From: Agrobacterium tumefaciens
Lineage (GTDB): Bacteria > Pseudomonadota > Alphaproteobacteria > Rhizobiales > Rhizobiaceae
NCBI RefSeq assembly: GCF_000834635.1
Contig: NZ_JXQV01000017.1
Coordinates: 32,124-96,123 of the forward strand
DNA: 64,000 nucleotides
Direction of reading: 5' to 3'
Shown: one piece after another, positions 1 through 9,548 of the stretch
Numbering within the stretch: position 1 is the first letter of the stretch
How the letters are laid out: each line of letters begins with the position of its first letter
Position numbers and translations under genes: made by a program
The notes under the pieces: generated by a model
What the model was told of the DNA's origin: nothing
Databases searched by the model: none
What the model saw: only the letters and a program-made list of their open reading frames with translations

Positions 1-266
1 CCATCTTCCACCATCCGCACCAGTTTCACATGGCCGGGCAGGGCCGATGTATCGAACTGGTCGATACCGGCACCAATGGAAAACAGAATTTCCAGATTTC
101 TGTAGCGCGCAAGGTCTGTCGGCGCTGTCCATGTCATCAAATAGCGAACGCTTTCAGGGTCGACGGTGGCCGGGTCGGATGCAAACGGCACATCCGGCAG
201 GTCCTGCGCAAATTGCTGCGCGAAGATTTTTGCGCGGGCTGCGTCGGAATTGAATAGGAATGTCAT
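1..266 (-). CDS. ghrA: GhrA-like glyoxylate/hydroxypyruvate reductase (3' end outside window)
   Basis: Minus-strand frame opening with ATG at 264-266 and running off the left edge, so only the first 88 codons are seen. The fragment contains ATVDPESVRYLMTWTAP and LEILFSIGAGIDQFD, which match the N-terminal substrate-binding half of GhrA-type D-2-hydroxyacid dehydrogenases. These are cytosolic NADPH-dependent enzymes that reduce glyoxylate and hydroxypyruvate. The Rossmann nucleotide-binding domain and catalytic Arg/Glu/His would lie outside the window. The gene is last of the minus-strand series here, about 100 bp after the ArgE-like gene, and is probably the distal cistron of the same operon. 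Family assignment is by recognition of the N-terminal motif; substrate is not established. Confidence 0.75.
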   Translation of the reverse strand, partial: MTFLFNSDAARAKIFAQQFAQDLPDVPFASDPATVDPESVRYLMTWTAPTDLARYRNLEILFSIGAGIDQFDTSALPGHVKLVRMVED

Positions 267-369
267 GCACCGGTCCTCGTCTTTCAGTCGCCCAACGTGG
301 CGTATTTCCAACCGCAGTATGCGCTGACGCAAGGGTGACGCTCAGCACATCTGACCGTTTTTAAAAGCA

Positions 370-1494
370 TCAGGCACTCAATCCCGTTCCAAGCGCAACC
401 AGCATGCGGTGGCAGGCGGTTAGCTCGTCTTGGGTAATGAACTCGTTTGCCTTGTGCGCACGCCCGATATCTCCCGGACCGCAGATGATGCTGTCGATGC
501 CGGCTGCCTGATAGAGCCCGGCTTCGGTGCCGTAACTAACGGCGGCCAGCGGCTCGATGCCCGTCAATTCGCGCAGAAGTGCGGTGAGGGGTGCGTCGGC
601 TGAAAGTGACAGCGCCGGATACTCGCTCAATGTCTCGAAGCTGACATCGAAACCTTTGGTTCGCAGCACCTCGGTCGTATCGCGCAAAGGTTGGAGCAGG
701 CCCGCAGGCGAGACGCCTGAAATTGCCCGTGCCTCAATGTCCGCAATGCAAAGGTCAGGAATGATGTTGACCGCCTGTCCCCCGCTGATCTTGCCAACCT
801 GAAGCGAGGAGTAGGGCGGTTCAAAATTCAGATCGAACGGACCGTACGTGAACGCATCTGCCGCATTCACGGCGCTCGTCAGTATTTCGCTCATCGCATG
901 GATGGCGTTCAGACCCAGATCAGGCCGTGAGGAATGGCCAGAACGCCCACGGACGGTGATCCGCGCCGCCGCCTTGCCCTTATGGGCTTGGATGGCGCGC
1001 AGGCCACTCGGCTCGCCGACGATGCACATGTCTGGAAGCGCGCATAGCGTGGGGATCAGTTTGATAAGATGCGGCACACCCTTGCAACCGGCTTCCTCAT
1101 CATAGGAAAATGCAAGATGGATGGGCCGCTTCAACGGCATTTTTGAAAATTCCGGCAGGGCCGCGAGGGCGCAGGCCAGAAAGCCTTTCATGTCGCTGGT
1201 GCCGCGCCCAAAGAGAGTGTCGCCATCGGCACGCAGTGAAAACGGGTCGCTGGACCATTCCGCTTCGCCCGCCGGAACCACATCCATGTGGCCAGACAGT
1301 ATGACGCCTGGCACATCGCGTGGGCCAATAGTTGCGAAGAGGTTGGAGCGATCCCCTTCAGGGCCGAGGGCTGTCGTCACATGCGCGCCGTGGCTCCGGG
1401 CGTAATCCGCAATCCAGTCAACGATATCGCCATTGGGTTGGCCGACAACCGAAGGAAATGACACCAGTTTCTGCAATATGTCGAATAGCGTCAT
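370..1494 (-). CDS. argE: M20-family deacylase, acetylornithine deacetylase-like
   Basis: 374-residue cytosolic metallo-hydrolase of the M20/ArgE family, the usual length for ArgE. It shows the first metal motif SGHMDVVP (His69, Asp71), the bridging Asp in GRGTSDMKG (Asp101), the catalytic Glu pair in SYDEEAGCKG (Glu133/134), and a dimerisation-domain segment with GRSGHSSRPDLG. The ATG is preceded by GAGGCTG. Known ArgE enzymes hydrolyse N-acetylornithine, but many rhizobial paralogues in catabolic operons act on other N-acyl amino acids. Its place behind an FAD amine oxidase, a GNAT gene and a dipeptide-type ABC importer suggests a catabolic deacylase rather than the arginine-biosynthesis enzyme. 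The exact substrate is inferred only weakly. Confidence 0.85.
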   Translation of the reverse strand: MTLFDILQKLVSFPSVVGQPNGDIVDWIADYARSHGAHVTTALGPEGDRSNLFATIGPRDVPGVILSGHMDVVPAGEAEWSSDPFSLRADGDTLFGRGTSDMKGFLACALAALPEFSKMPLKRPIHLAFSYDEEAGCKGVPHLIKLIPTLCALPDMCIVGEPSGLRAIQAHKGKAAARITVRGRSGHSSRPDLGLNAIHAMSEILTSAVNAADAFTYGPFDLNFEPPYSSLQVGKISGGQAVNIIPDLCIADIEARAISGVSPAGLLQPLRDTTEVLRTKGFDVSFETLSEYPALSLSADAPLTALLRELTGIEPLAAVSYGTEAGLYQAAGIDSIICGPGDIGRAHKANEFITQDELTACHRMLVALGTGLSA

Positions 1495-1537
1495 TCAGCC
1501 TCGTGCCTTTTCTGACAGATGGAGTAATGCAAGGTCA

Positions 1538-2410
1538 TCAACCCAGTGCGTGCCCGGCCAGACCATAAACCCAGGGAGCATTTTGAGTTTTGTTCAGGAA
1601 CCTTCGTCCTTTAGACATGGTCGTGGTGACTTCAGTTGGATGAAGGCCGCACGCCACCAGAAATTCTGCGAAGGCCCCTTCCTCTCTGGTATCGATCCGC
1701 GTGTACTTGCCCTCAAGCGACGCCAAATGCCACGCGACCATCTCCATTGCATCCGCCTCGTTCGAGGCGACCACAGGGCCGATGACCTGACCCGCCCCGA
1801 AATTGCGGCGCATCGCATAGCCCGCAATCTCACCATGCCTTCGCAGCACGCATGTCACCGCAGCCTCTGAAAGCACGTCAAGCAATTGTGTGCGCTCGGT
1901 CCCGAATGCCGCCTTGTCCAATGCGCTCAATTCGTGGACAGATTGGGCTGGTAGCTCGCTCAAAATGCCGTCTGGCTTTGGCAAGGTCGGCACCGCCGAT
2001 ACGACGCCGTCATGCATGGAGACCTTTCCCTCAGCGTCGAACCCAAGCGACATATAGAGCGGATAGGCGGCTCTGGTCGAATTCAGAGCGAGACTCCGGC
2101 CACGACACTTGTCCATCACCTGTTCCATCAACCAGCGACCTGCACCATTCGCTTGGGCGCGCGGGGTTGTGATAATCAATCCCACGGTCGCAAAATCCTC
2201 GCCATGTGGAAACCACATGGCGCTGCCGAAAATCCTGCCGATGTCATCAACCGCAACGATGCCTTGTCCGACACGCCGCAGCAATTCCCAGTCCGCTGGC
2301 CGGTGGGGCCAACCGACGCCGAGGGACAGCGCATGGAGCGCCTGCACATCCGCCTCGCTGATATCTTGCGCGACCAGATCAAAAGATTTCACGCGGACCG
2401 ATACTGCCAC
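1538..2410 (-). CDS. GNAT-family acyltransferase, two-domain (paralogue of 13115-13984)
   Basis: About 290 residues if translation starts at the GTG at 2408-2410, which follows the strong Shine-Dalgarno GGGAGGGGG; a longer frame reaches a GTG at 2455 but has no such site. The N-terminal half has the GNAT fold with a degenerate acetyl-CoA loop (RAQANGAGRWLM) after an LIITT strand. The C-terminal half resembles a second, degenerate GNAT domain. It is clearly homologous to the gene at 13115-13984: both share the WP(H/Y)R..DW segment, the ALW/AMW strand and the FG.GHVIGPV/FGAGQVIGPV segment. It lies between the ArgE-like and FAD-oxidase genes in one minus-strand operon. The acyl acceptor is unknown. 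Confidence 0.8.
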   Translation of the reverse strand: MAVSVRVKSFDLVAQDISEADVQALHALSLGVGWPHRPADWELLRRVGQGIVAVDDIGRIFGSAMWFPHGEDFATVGLIITTPRAQANGAGRWLMEQVMDKCRGRSLALNSTRAAYPLYMSLGFDAEGKVSMHDGVVSAVPTLPKPDGILSELPAQSVHELSALDKAAFGTERTQLLDVLSEAAVTCVLRRHGEIAGYAMRRNFGAGQVIGPVVASNEADAMEMVAWHLASLEGKYTRIDTREEGAFAEFLVACGLHPTEVTTTMSKGRRFLNKTQNAPWVYGLAGHALG

Positions 2411-2610
2411 TGGAACCCCCTCCCATGAGATAAACCGGCGATACGATTTGAGCACTCCGGTCGGCTATCGGGATAGCCGCACTTTGAAAGATATGCCTTT
2501 TTCGCAGCAGGATTGACCGCATTTGAGCAGCCGTTCGGTGTTTTTTGCCGAAACCATTGGCTACTCGGCAGTGAAATCTTTCTCAAGCGTGCTTTCAGGC
2601 ATGGGCCATG

Positions 2611-3921
2611 TCATCGCTTTGCGCGGGAGAGGGCAATGCGGTCCTGCATTCGATAGCCTTGAATAATGGCTGGCATGAACCACGGGTCTCCATTGTAAAA
2701 CGGTACGGATGCCGGTGGTCGAAACTCGAATGGGCTGCGTGCCGCGTCCTTGCTACCAAGCAGCTTATGAGCCGCCTGCATGCCCACCCACGGAGCCCAG
2801 ACCACGCCCGATCCGCAGAAACCTGTCGCGTAGACCACACCGTCCTTTTCAAAAATACGGGGCAGCATGTCACGGTTCATGGCCACATTGCCGAACCAGC
2901 TGTGCGAAAGGCTGACATGTTTGAGGTCCGGGAAAATGTCCACCATGCCACGGCGCAAAAGCAATTTTGGCGCGTCGGGATCGCCTGTGCGGGAACTGTC
3001 TCGACCGCCAAGCAGAACGCGCTTTCCGTCCGGCGTTGGGCGGTAATAGAAGCCGAGTTGCTTGCCTTCAACCAGCATCATCTGTTTGGGCATTAGCCTT
3101 GCCATCAGTTCTGGCGGCAGTTCCTCGGTAACGATGATACGACTCCGAACCGGCACAAGGCGGCGCTGCAAGTCAGGAAGAGCCTTGTCGGTATAGCCGT
3201 TTGTGCAAGCCAGAACCTGACACGCACGAACGGTTCCAGCCTCGGTGACGACCTCGAAACCTGCGCCGGTCTTGTTCACCGAGAGAACGCGGGTATTTGC
3301 ATGAACCCCAACGCCAGAAGCCAGAGCCACCCGCAGCAACTCCGCATGGAATTTTGCCGGGTGCAGCCCGCCAATGTCCATGCGTGCCATTCCACCACGA
3401 TACGAATCGGTGCCCACATACTGCTGCTGCTCGGCATAGGGCACCGCATAGGCTTCAATGCCCAGGCGCTTTGCCAGCGTTTCCGCAGACCGGGCAGTCT
3501 TCTCATACTCGTCGTGACCGATGACGCCCTTGAACTGGCCGGTCAGTTTGAAGTCGCAGTCCAGACCTTCGGTTTCTATGAAGTCATACAGGAACTGGCG
3601 GGCTATCTTGCCCTCTTTTTCGATAGCGATCGCAACGTCTTCGCCGAAGCGTTTCGTCAGCGTGGCGTAGTCAGGACGAATACTGCCGCTGGTGATGCCG
3701 CCATTGCGCGTGGAGGCCCCTTCGCCCGGGTTCATCGCGTCGAATGCAACAACGCTGCGACCTGCGCGGGCCAGAACGAGACCAGCCGCCAACCCGGCAT
3801 ATCCCGCGCCGATAATGACGACATCAACGTGTTTGGCTAGTGGCTGCTGCGGCAAAGGTTTTACCGGTGCCGCTTCCCACCAGTAGGATGTGTTCTTGGC
3901 TGCGATTGGTGTCTGGGTCAT
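2611..3921 (-). CDS. FAD-dependent amine oxidoreductase (DAO/PuuB-like)
   Basis: 436 residues from the ATG at 3919-3921. The open frame extends to 4068, but that would overlap the permease gene and precede the conserved WWE N-terminus typical of the family. Residues 38-43 carry the FAD dinucleotide motif GAGYAG, followed by the STRNGG segment typical of gamma-glutamylputrescine oxidase (PuuB)-like proteins. The C-terminus has GFCGSGVVWAPWVG, the FAD-binding tail of the DAO family. Such enzymes oxidise a primary or secondary amine to an aldehyde or imine with O2 as acceptor. It sits directly behind the ABC permease genes, so the imported compound is probably its substrate. A paralogue lies at 15565-16878. 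Class is secure; substrate is not. Confidence 0.85.
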   Translation of the reverse strand: MTQTPIAAKNTSYWWEAAPVKPLPQQPLAKHVDVVIIGAGYAGLAAGLVLARAGRSVVAFDAMNPGEGASTRNGGITSGSIRPDYATLTKRFGEDVAIAIEKEGKIARQFLYDFIETEGLDCDFKLTGQFKGVIGHDEYEKTARSAETLAKRLGIEAYAVPYAEQQQYVGTDSYRGGMARMDIGGLHPAKFHAELLRVALASGVGVHANTRVLSVNKTGAGFEVVTEAGTVRACQVLACTNGYTDKALPDLQRRLVPVRSRIIVTEELPPELMARLMPKQMMLVEGKQLGFYYRPTPDGKRVLLGGRDSSRTGDPDAPKLLLRRGMVDIFPDLKHVSLSHSWFGNVAMNRDMLPRIFEKDGVVYATGFCGSGVVWAPWVGMQAAHKLLGSKDAARSPFEFRPPASVPFYNGDPWFMPAIIQGYRMQDRIALSRAKR

Positions 3922-4024
3922 CAATGAAATCGTTCTCTTTTGGGCTGACAAACCGGCGTCCGCCGTGGCTATTATCGAGGTGATGTGGATCGGCTGTCTG
4001 AGCAACCGATCCATTGTGGCGGCC

Positions 4025-4900
4025 TCAGCTATCTCCGCGAACATCGAAGGCGTCGCGAAGACCATCACCGATGAAGTTGAAGCTGGTCACGGCAATCGTG
4101 ATGGCGGCACCGGGAATGATGGCCAGCCAAGGTGCGCTGCTCAAATATTGCTGCGCACCGTTCAGCATGTTGCCCCAGCTTGGCAAGGGCGGCTGAATGC
4201 CGTAGCCGAGGAAACTGATATAGGCTTCCATCAGGATTGCGCGTGCCACCGTCAGCGTTGCGGCAACGATGATGGGACCAATCGTGTTCGGCAGGATTTC
4301 GCGGAACATGATGTGCATCCCGCTCAAGCCGAGCATACGACCGGCCTGCACGAACTCCCGTTCACGCAGCGAGCGAACCTCTGCTTCCACAATTCGTGCC
4401 ACTTCCATCCAGCTGGACACAGCAATCACGACCGTAATCATCATCGGGCTTGGCTTCAATGCTGCGGCAAGAGCCAGCACCAGAAAAATCGAGGGGAATG
4501 ACAGGAAGCCATCGACGGTGCGCATCAGCACCTTGCCCAGCCAACCGCCCTTATATCCGGCGATGACGCCAACGACGGTGCCGACGAATATCGACAACAC
4601 CATAGCCGAAAAGCCGACAAGGAGCGAAATCCGCCCTGCCATCAAAAGACGCGCTGCGAGGTCTCGTCCCAAGGGGTCGGTGCCAAGATAGTGGCTGCCG
4701 GTAAAGGGTGGCGCGAAACGCGCGCGCAGATCGATATAAAGGCTATCATAGGGCAGCAGGTATGGGCCGATGAAACACGCCACCGTCAAGGCAACGATCA
4801 TCACCGTGCCAATCAGGGCGAGAGGATGGTTCCTGAAGCGGCGCGCAGTGCGGCTGTTCCACCAATGATCTCCGGCAGGATTTACAGCTATGGCGGTCAT
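4025..4900 (-). CDS. ABC transporter permease, DppC/OppC type
   Basis: Inner-membrane permease of the dipeptide/oligopeptide/nickel importer family, about 291 residues. It has the N-terminal region preceding the first membrane segment, the family motif GTDPLGRD, about six hydrophobic helices and the EAA loop (FVQAGRMLGLSGMHIMFREILPN region) that docks with the ATPase. Two ATGs are possible. The one at 4900 is preferred because the GAAGGAG ribosome site lies 8 nt upstream of it, while it is only 2-3 nt from the ATG at 4906. It lies 31-37 bp after the DppB-type gene and pairs with it to form the channel. Function as half of the translocation pore is secure; the cargo is unknown. Confidence 0.9.
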   Translation of the reverse strand: MTAIAVNPAGDHWWNSRTARRFRNHPLALIGTVMIVALTVACFIGPYLLPYDSLYIDLRARFAPPFTGSHYLGTDPLGRDLAARLLMAGRISLLVGFSAMVLSIFVGTVVGVIAGYKGGWLGKVLMRTVDGFLSFPSIFLVLALAAALKPSPMMITVVIAVSSWMEVARIVEAEVRSLREREFVQAGRMLGLSGMHIMFREILPNTIGPIIVAATLTVARAILMEAYISFLGYGIQPPLPSWGNMLNGAQQYLSSAPWLAIIPGAAITIAVTSFNFIGDGLRDAFDVRGDS

Positions 4901-4936
4901 GAACATGACTCCTTCTTCAGCGTCACGAGACGCAAC

Positions 4937-5887
4937 TTAACTCAGACGGATCCGGGGATCGATGATGGCGACCGCAACGTCAGCGATGAGATTGCCCAGG
5001 ATCACAAGAATGGCCGAGAACATCAGCAACCCCATGACCACCGGGTAGTCGCTATAGCCCAGACTATCCAGAAACAGTCGGCCCATGCCCGGCCAAGTGA
5101 ACACGGTTTCTGTCACCAGCGCACCCGTCAGAACGCTGGGCAATTGAACGCCTGCAAGTGTGATCATGGGCAGCAAGGCATTGCCAACAACGTGCTTCAT
5201 CAGGATTCGCCGTTCGCTCAATCCTTTGGCGCGTGCCGTTGTAACAAACTCCTGGCTGATGACATCAAGCGTTGCGGAGCGCATATAGCGGCTCCAGATC
5301 GCGACATGCACCAAGGCGAGCACGATGCTTGGCAAGATCAGGTGATGGATGAAATTCAGCGCCGAACCATCGCCGATGGTGTACATGTTGCCAGCGGGAA
5401 GCCAGCCCAGCTTCAGCGAAAAGATATAAATGCCGACAAGACCGAACCAGAAGGTCGGAATGGAAAGCGCCACCATCGAACCAATTGTCGCTGCATAGTC
5501 GAACACCGAATAGCGATGTGTTGCACCCCGAATGCCGATCCACGTGCCGAGTGCAATCGCGATGATGGTTGAGGAGCCCATCAAAAGCAGGGTCGCGAAG
5601 ATATGGCGATAAATCACGTCCAGAACCGGCGCGCCATCGCGGAAGGAGTGACCCCAGTCGCCTTGCAACAGGCGCCATCCCCAGTCGAAATACTGGATCC
5701 ATAAGGGGCGATTGAGCCCGAGTTGCTCTTTCAGGCGATCAAGGTCGTCCTGCGTCATACTCGGGTCAAGCCCGAATTGGGCCAATGGTCCGCCCGGAAT
5801 GAGGTTCAGAACAACAAAGCCAATGACCGAAACAATCAAAAGCAGGATAAGGCTCTGGGAAAGCCGATTTAATAGGTAGCCGCGCAT
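4937..5887 (-). CDS. ABC transporter permease, DppB/OppB type
   Basis: 316-residue inner-membrane permease of the peptide/nickel family. It begins with the characteristic first helix (LLNRLSQSLILLLIVSVIGF), has the N-terminal periplasmic segment with GLNRPLWIQY, the family stretch TIGSMVALSIPTFWFG, and the EAA-like loop FVTTARAKGLSERRILMKHV. It ends with PRIRLS, a usual C-terminus for DppB proteins. A GGAGAG site precedes the ATG. It partners with the DppC-type gene downstream and is preceded by the binding-protein gene, giving the order ATPase, binding protein, permease, permease on the minus strand. Confidence 0.9.
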   Translation of the reverse strand: MRGYLLNRLSQSLILLLIVSVIGFVVLNLIPGGPLAQFGLDPSMTQDDLDRLKEQLGLNRPLWIQYFDWGWRLLQGDWGHSFRDGAPVLDVIYRHIFATLLLMGSSTIIAIALGTWIGIRGATHRYSVFDYAATIGSMVALSIPTFWFGLVGIYIFSLKLGWLPAGNMYTIGDGSALNFIHHLILPSIVLALVHVAIWSRYMRSATLDVISQEFVTTARAKGLSERRILMKHVVGNALLPMITLAGVQLPSVLTGALVTETVFTWPGMGRLFLDSLGYSDYPVVMGLLMFSAILVILGNLIADVAVAIIDPRIRLS

Positions 5888-5953
5888 TCAGCTCTCCTCA
5901 TGACAGCGTCAGGTATGGGCCGCCGCCGCAATATGCGACGGCGGGGGAGAAGG

Positions 5954-7624
5954 TCAGCCTTTCCAGTTCCAGCTGGCCGCATGCCAGGATGCCGTGCGGG
6001 TGTTGGAATTCTGCACGAAGCCGTCGAGGCGTCCCTTGCGGCCAACAACATAGGTCGCAGCGAAGAGGGGCAGGAATGGCAGATCCTGACGGACGATTTC
6101 CTGCACTTCGAAGTAAATGGCCTTGCGTGCTTCCGGATCGAATGTGCGCGCGCCCTTCTCAAGCAGGGCATCGACCTTGGGGTTGGAATATTGCCCGGTG
6201 TTGGAGCCTTTTCCACCCTTGGCGACGATTGCCTTGGTGTGCAGACGGTTGGTCACATCTGGGTCGGCCGCAATGAGATAGCTCACGGCAGAGATGGCAG
6301 AGTCGAACTGTGATTTGAGCCAGAAATCACCAAACATGACCGCAGATGGCAGGTTGGAGATTTTCATCTCGACACCGATCTCGGCAAATGTCTGCTGCAG
6401 AAACTGCTGCACCTGTTCGCGCAGATTGTTGCCCGATGTCGTTGAGTTGTTGAATGACAACCGCACGCCGTCCTTTGCGCGAATACCATCTGAACCCGGC
6501 GCCCAGCCTGCGTCATCAAGCAGTTTGCGCGCCTTGTCGAGATTGTAGCTCTGCTTTGGCAGGTTGGGGTTATAATAACGCGATTGCTGCGGCATGAAGG
6601 TTTCGGTCAGCGTGCCGACACCGTAATAGATCTGGTTGATGATGGCATCACGATCCATGGCCGCATAGAGAGCCTGCCGCACCGCCGGATCTTTGAACTG
6701 GGGTCTTTCGAGGTTGAGAAAGATCGACTCCACCGATCCGCCAAGCTCAAGTGTGACGGTCCGATCCGGCAGCGTCTTGGCTTCTTCGTAATGGTCGGCG
6801 TTGATATAGGCCTGGTCGACAAGGTCGATATCGCCGCTTTTGAACTGCGTGTATAGCACGGTCATGTCGGGAATGTACTTGAAGACCAACCGCTCAATAT
6901 ATGGGCCTTCACCCACATAGTCTGTGTTTGCAACCAGCTCGATATGGTCGCCCGCCGTGCGTTTTTCCCATTTGAATGCGCCCGTTCCAACAGGTGCCTG
7001 ATTGAACGCTGCAGTATTCGGATCAGCTTCCTTCTCCAGAATATGCTTCGGCACCATGAATGTTTCTGCAAGGAACGACAGGTATGGGGCAAAAACGCTC
7101 TCCATCCGCCATGTCAGCTCTGTCGGAGAAACGACTTTGATATCGCGGACCAGAGAATGCCCGCCGGTGCGCCATGCGCGGAAGCCGGGCTTGGTGATGA
7201 GTTCGATGGTGAACTTCACATCTTCGGCGGTGAAAGGCTTGCCGTCGTGCCAGCGAACGTCGTCACGCAGGCGAATGCGCCACTCCAGACCGTCTTTCGA
7301 AATGCCGCCATTGGCCTCCGTCGGTACTTCGGCGGCGAGATTTGGCGTGAGTACGCCCTTGGGATCGATACGGAAAAGCGCATCGAAGAGAGAGAAATGG
7401 AGCGCGTCGTCAACTTCAATGTGCGGCATCAGCGGATTGAAGACGGTCGGTTCCTGGGAAAGACCCACGACCACACGGCCAGCCGGCTTCTTGTCGCTCC
7501 CCGCAGCAAAGGCTGGTTTGCCGAGCAGGTTCGGCGCAACCAACGTTGCGAGACCGCCCGCGGCCATCAATCGCAAGGCGTCGCGGCGTGAAAAGCTCGA
7601 TGTATTTGCAAGATCCTCGGTCAT
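5954..7624 (-). CDS. ABC importer substrate-binding protein, family 5, Tat-exported
   Basis: 556-residue periplasmic binding protein of solute-binding family 5 (DppA/OppA-like). The chosen ATG at 7622-7624 gives an N-terminus with a twin-arginine motif SRRDALRLM (Arg13-Arg14), a hydrophobic stretch and a KPAFAAG cleavage area. Export in folded form by Tat is therefore likely. The mature part has the family features FNPLMPHIEVDDALHFSLFD, WHDGKPFTAEDV and YNLDKARKLLDDAGW. It sits 34 bp after the dual ATPase gene and 66 bp before the DppB gene. The bound ligand is probably a peptide-like or amine compound consistent with the oxidase and deacylase downstream; this is inference. Confidence 0.88.
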   Translation of the reverse strand: MTEDLANTSSFSRRDALRLMAAGGLATLVAPNLLGKPAFAAGSDKKPAGRVVVGLSQEPTVFNPLMPHIEVDDALHFSLFDALFRIDPKGVLTPNLAAEVPTEANGGISKDGLEWRIRLRDDVRWHDGKPFTAEDVKFTIELITKPGFRAWRTGGHSLVRDIKVVSPTELTWRMESVFAPYLSFLAETFMVPKHILEKEADPNTAAFNQAPVGTGAFKWEKRTAGDHIELVANTDYVGEGPYIERLVFKYIPDMTVLYTQFKSGDIDLVDQAYINADHYEEAKTLPDRTVTLELGGSVESIFLNLERPQFKDPAVRQALYAAMDRDAIINQIYYGVGTLTETFMPQQSRYYNPNLPKQSYNLDKARKLLDDAGWAPGSDGIRAKDGVRLSFNNSTTSGNNLREQVQQFLQQTFAEIGVEMKISNLPSAVMFGDFWLKSQFDSAISAVSYLIAADPDVTNRLHTKAIVAKGGKGSNTGQYSNPKVDALLEKGARTFDPEARKAIYFEVQEIVRQDLPFLPLFAATYVVGRKGRLDGFVQNSNTRTASWHAASWNWKG

Positions 7625-7658
7625 TATTATTCCCCTTCTGGCGATTTTTCGCCGTTGC

Positions 7659-9320
7659 TTAATGGCTTGCAGCATTCGTCCGGACGTCTGGACGTTCTCC
7701 TGGAATTGCGGCCACGAGTTCGCGCGTGTAGGCCGATTGCGGGTTCAGGAAAATTTGAGATGGCGGGCCGTGTTCAACGATCCGTCCTTTTTGCATCACG
7801 GCAATCTCGTCACAGATCTGACTTGCCACGCGAAGATCATGCGTGATGAAAATCATGGAGACGCCCGTCTCGCGTTGAATCTGGTCCAGCAGTTTGAGAA
7901 TTTGTGCCTGGATGGACACGTCCAGAGCTGAAACAGCCTCGTCGGCAATCAGCAATTTCGGTTTGAACATCAAAGCGCGGGCAATGCCGACACGTTGGCG
8001 CTGACCACCGGAAAATTCGTGCGGATAACGGTCGAAGGCACCGGCATCGAGGCCCACATGCGATAGCAGCGCCCGCGCTTCTGCGCTCGCCTGTTTGTAA
8101 GATGTGCCATGGGCAACGGGCCCGACGGTCAGAATTTGCCCAATCGTCGAGCGTGGGTTGAGCGACGCGAAAGGGTCCTGGAAGATCATCTGGATATGGG
8201 GCCGCAGCGGCCGAAAGCTCGTCTCTGAAAGCTTGGCAATGTCATTGCCTTCAAACAGGATGCGACCGGCATCACTGTCCTGTAGCTTTATCAGCAGCTT
8301 TCCGACTGAGGACTTTCCAGAACCACTTTCCCCGACAATGCCGAGTGTGCGTCTCTGTATCAGGTTAAACGAAACGTCGGCGACGGCAGGCACGATACGC
8401 TGGCTGCCAAACAGCGCGCTGCCGCTCCGGTAGGTTTTGACCAGCCCTTCGATTTTCAAGATCGTGTTTTGGCTGACCTTGGCACCAGGATTTCTATCTT
8501 CGCCCGTCAAACGCGGAACGGCTGCAATCAGGCGCTTTGTGTAGGGATGAGCAGGCGATTTCAGAACCTGTTCGGCGCTTCCCTGTTCAACGATGCGCCC
8601 TTTTTCCATCACAACGACGCTGTCTGCGATTTCCGCGACCACGCCAAAATCATGGGTAATGAACATCACACTCATGCCCTTGCGGCGTTGTATGTCATTG
8701 ATGAGTTTGAGGATTTGCGCTTGCGTCGTCACATCAAGCGCTGTTGTCGGCTCATCCGCGATCAGCACTTTCGGCTCAAGCGCCAGCGCCATGGCAATCA
8801 TCACGCGCTGGCGCTGGCCGCCGGACAATCGGAACGGATACTGGAAATACATAAGCTGTGGATCGGGCAGGCCGACCTCATTCAACAATTCGATGGCCCG
8901 CTCGCGCCGGGATGCCTTGCTGCCTACACCATGGGCCGCCATCGCTTCGATGATCTGATCGCCCACCGTCATCAGCGGGTTGAGTGCAGAGAGCGGATCC
9001 TGAAAGATCATCGATACGGCCCGGCCGCGCATATCCTGAAGCGTTTTGAGCGAGGCGCCCACCAGTGATGTGTCTTCAAGGTGGATCGAACCCGATGAAA
9101 CCTGAAAGACCTTGGGCAGGAGGCCCATGATCGTGTTTGCGGTTACAGACTTGCCGGAGCCGGATTCTCCAATGATGCAGAGAATTTGTCCTCGCTGAAG
9201 ATCAAACGATATGTCTTCCACCGCATGTGTTCGCTCCATGCCGCTTGGCAAAGCCACAGTCAAACCGCGCACTGAAAGTACCGCTTCGTTTAATGTCGCA
9301 GGTTCAAGTCTTGCGGCCAT
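7659..9320 (-). CDS. Dual-domain ABC transporter ATPase (DppD-DppF fusion, GsiA-like)
   Basis: 553 residues with two complete ABC ATPase domains in one chain, replacing separate DppD and DppF subunits. Each half has a Walker A (GESGSGKS), a signature (SGGQRQRV) and a Walker B ([11 protein letters not shown] in the first, [11 protein letters not shown] in the second). The ATG at 9318-9320 is preferred, with GAGAGGT upstream; the frame extends six codons further. It is the first gene of the minus-strand operon and is divergent from gntR. It powers the importer made by the following three genes. The promoter region upstream carries several ATTGG/CCAAT elements described separately. Confidence 0.92.
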   Translation of the reverse strand: MAARLEPATLNEAVLSVRGLTVALPSGMERTHAVEDISFDLQRGQILCIIGESGSGKSVTANTIMGLLPKVFQVSSGSIHLEDTSLVGASLKTLQDMRGRAVSMIFQDPLSALNPLMTVGDQIIEAMAAHGVGSKASRRERAIELLNEVGLPDPQLMYFQYPFRLSGGQRQRVMIAMALALEPKVLIADEPTTALDVTTQAQILKLINDIQRRKGMSVMFITHDFGVVAEIADSVVVMEKGRIVEQGSAEQVLKSPAHPYTKRLIAAVPRLTGEDRNPGAKVSQNTILKIEGLVKTYRSGSALFGSQRIVPAVADVSFNLIQRRTLGIVGESGSGKSSVGKLLIKLQDSDAGRILFEGNDIAKLSETSFRPLRPHIQMIFQDPFASLNPRSTIGQILTVGPVAHGTSYKQASAEARALLSHVGLDAGAFDRYPHEFSGGQRQRVGIARALMFKPKLLIADEAVSALDVSIQAQILKLLDQIQRETGVSMIFITHDLRVASQICDEIAVMQKGRIVEHGPPSQIFLNPQSAYTRELVAAIPGERPDVRTNAASH

Positions 9321-9450
9321 GGAGATACCTCTCTTCAACAGTCTCTGGTTCGGCAGCGGATTGGATTACTGTTTGACGGCACGTCTTTTTCGACGCTTTC
9401 CTGGAAGTCGCGCTACTTCGCACTTCCATTTCGCAATCACGGTCGCTCTA

Positions 9451-9489
9451 AACCAATTTGCATTCTTTCGCTGTCCAATATAGGATTGG
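9451..9489. promoter_or_regulatory. Additional ACCAAT/ATTGG elements in the divergent promoter
   Basis: AACCAATTTG at 9451-9460 repeats one arm of the 28-bp operator candidate found at 9499-9526 and 10394-10421. A small inverted repeat CCAAT-ATAGG-ATTGG lies at 9475-9489. Both are between the ABC ATPase start and gntR, so they are plausible extra regulator contacts. They are short and could be chance. Confidence 0.35.
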
Positions 9490-9498
9490 TCTTTGAGA

Positions 9499-9526
9499 TT
9501 GGTGTCAATCCAGATCAAATTGGTTG
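9499..9526 (+). promoter_or_regulatory. Operator candidate, copy 1 (likely GntR site)
   Basis: A 28-bp element made of TTGGTGTCAAT, two variable bases (CC), then AGATCAAATTGGTTG. The reverse complement of 10394-10421 is identical at 26 of 28 positions, differing only at the two central bases. It lies just upstream of gntR and in the divergent promoter of the minus-strand ABC operon. Placement and conservation suggest the binding site of the adjacent GntR protein; this assignment is inference. Confidence 0.6.
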
Positions 9527-9548
9527 TCAAAATATTTTGTGAGAAGCC

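Noticed and set aside
4691..5572. 293-codon plus-strand frame over the permease genes
   Set aside because: Antisense to two clear permease genes; no domain and shadow-like composition.
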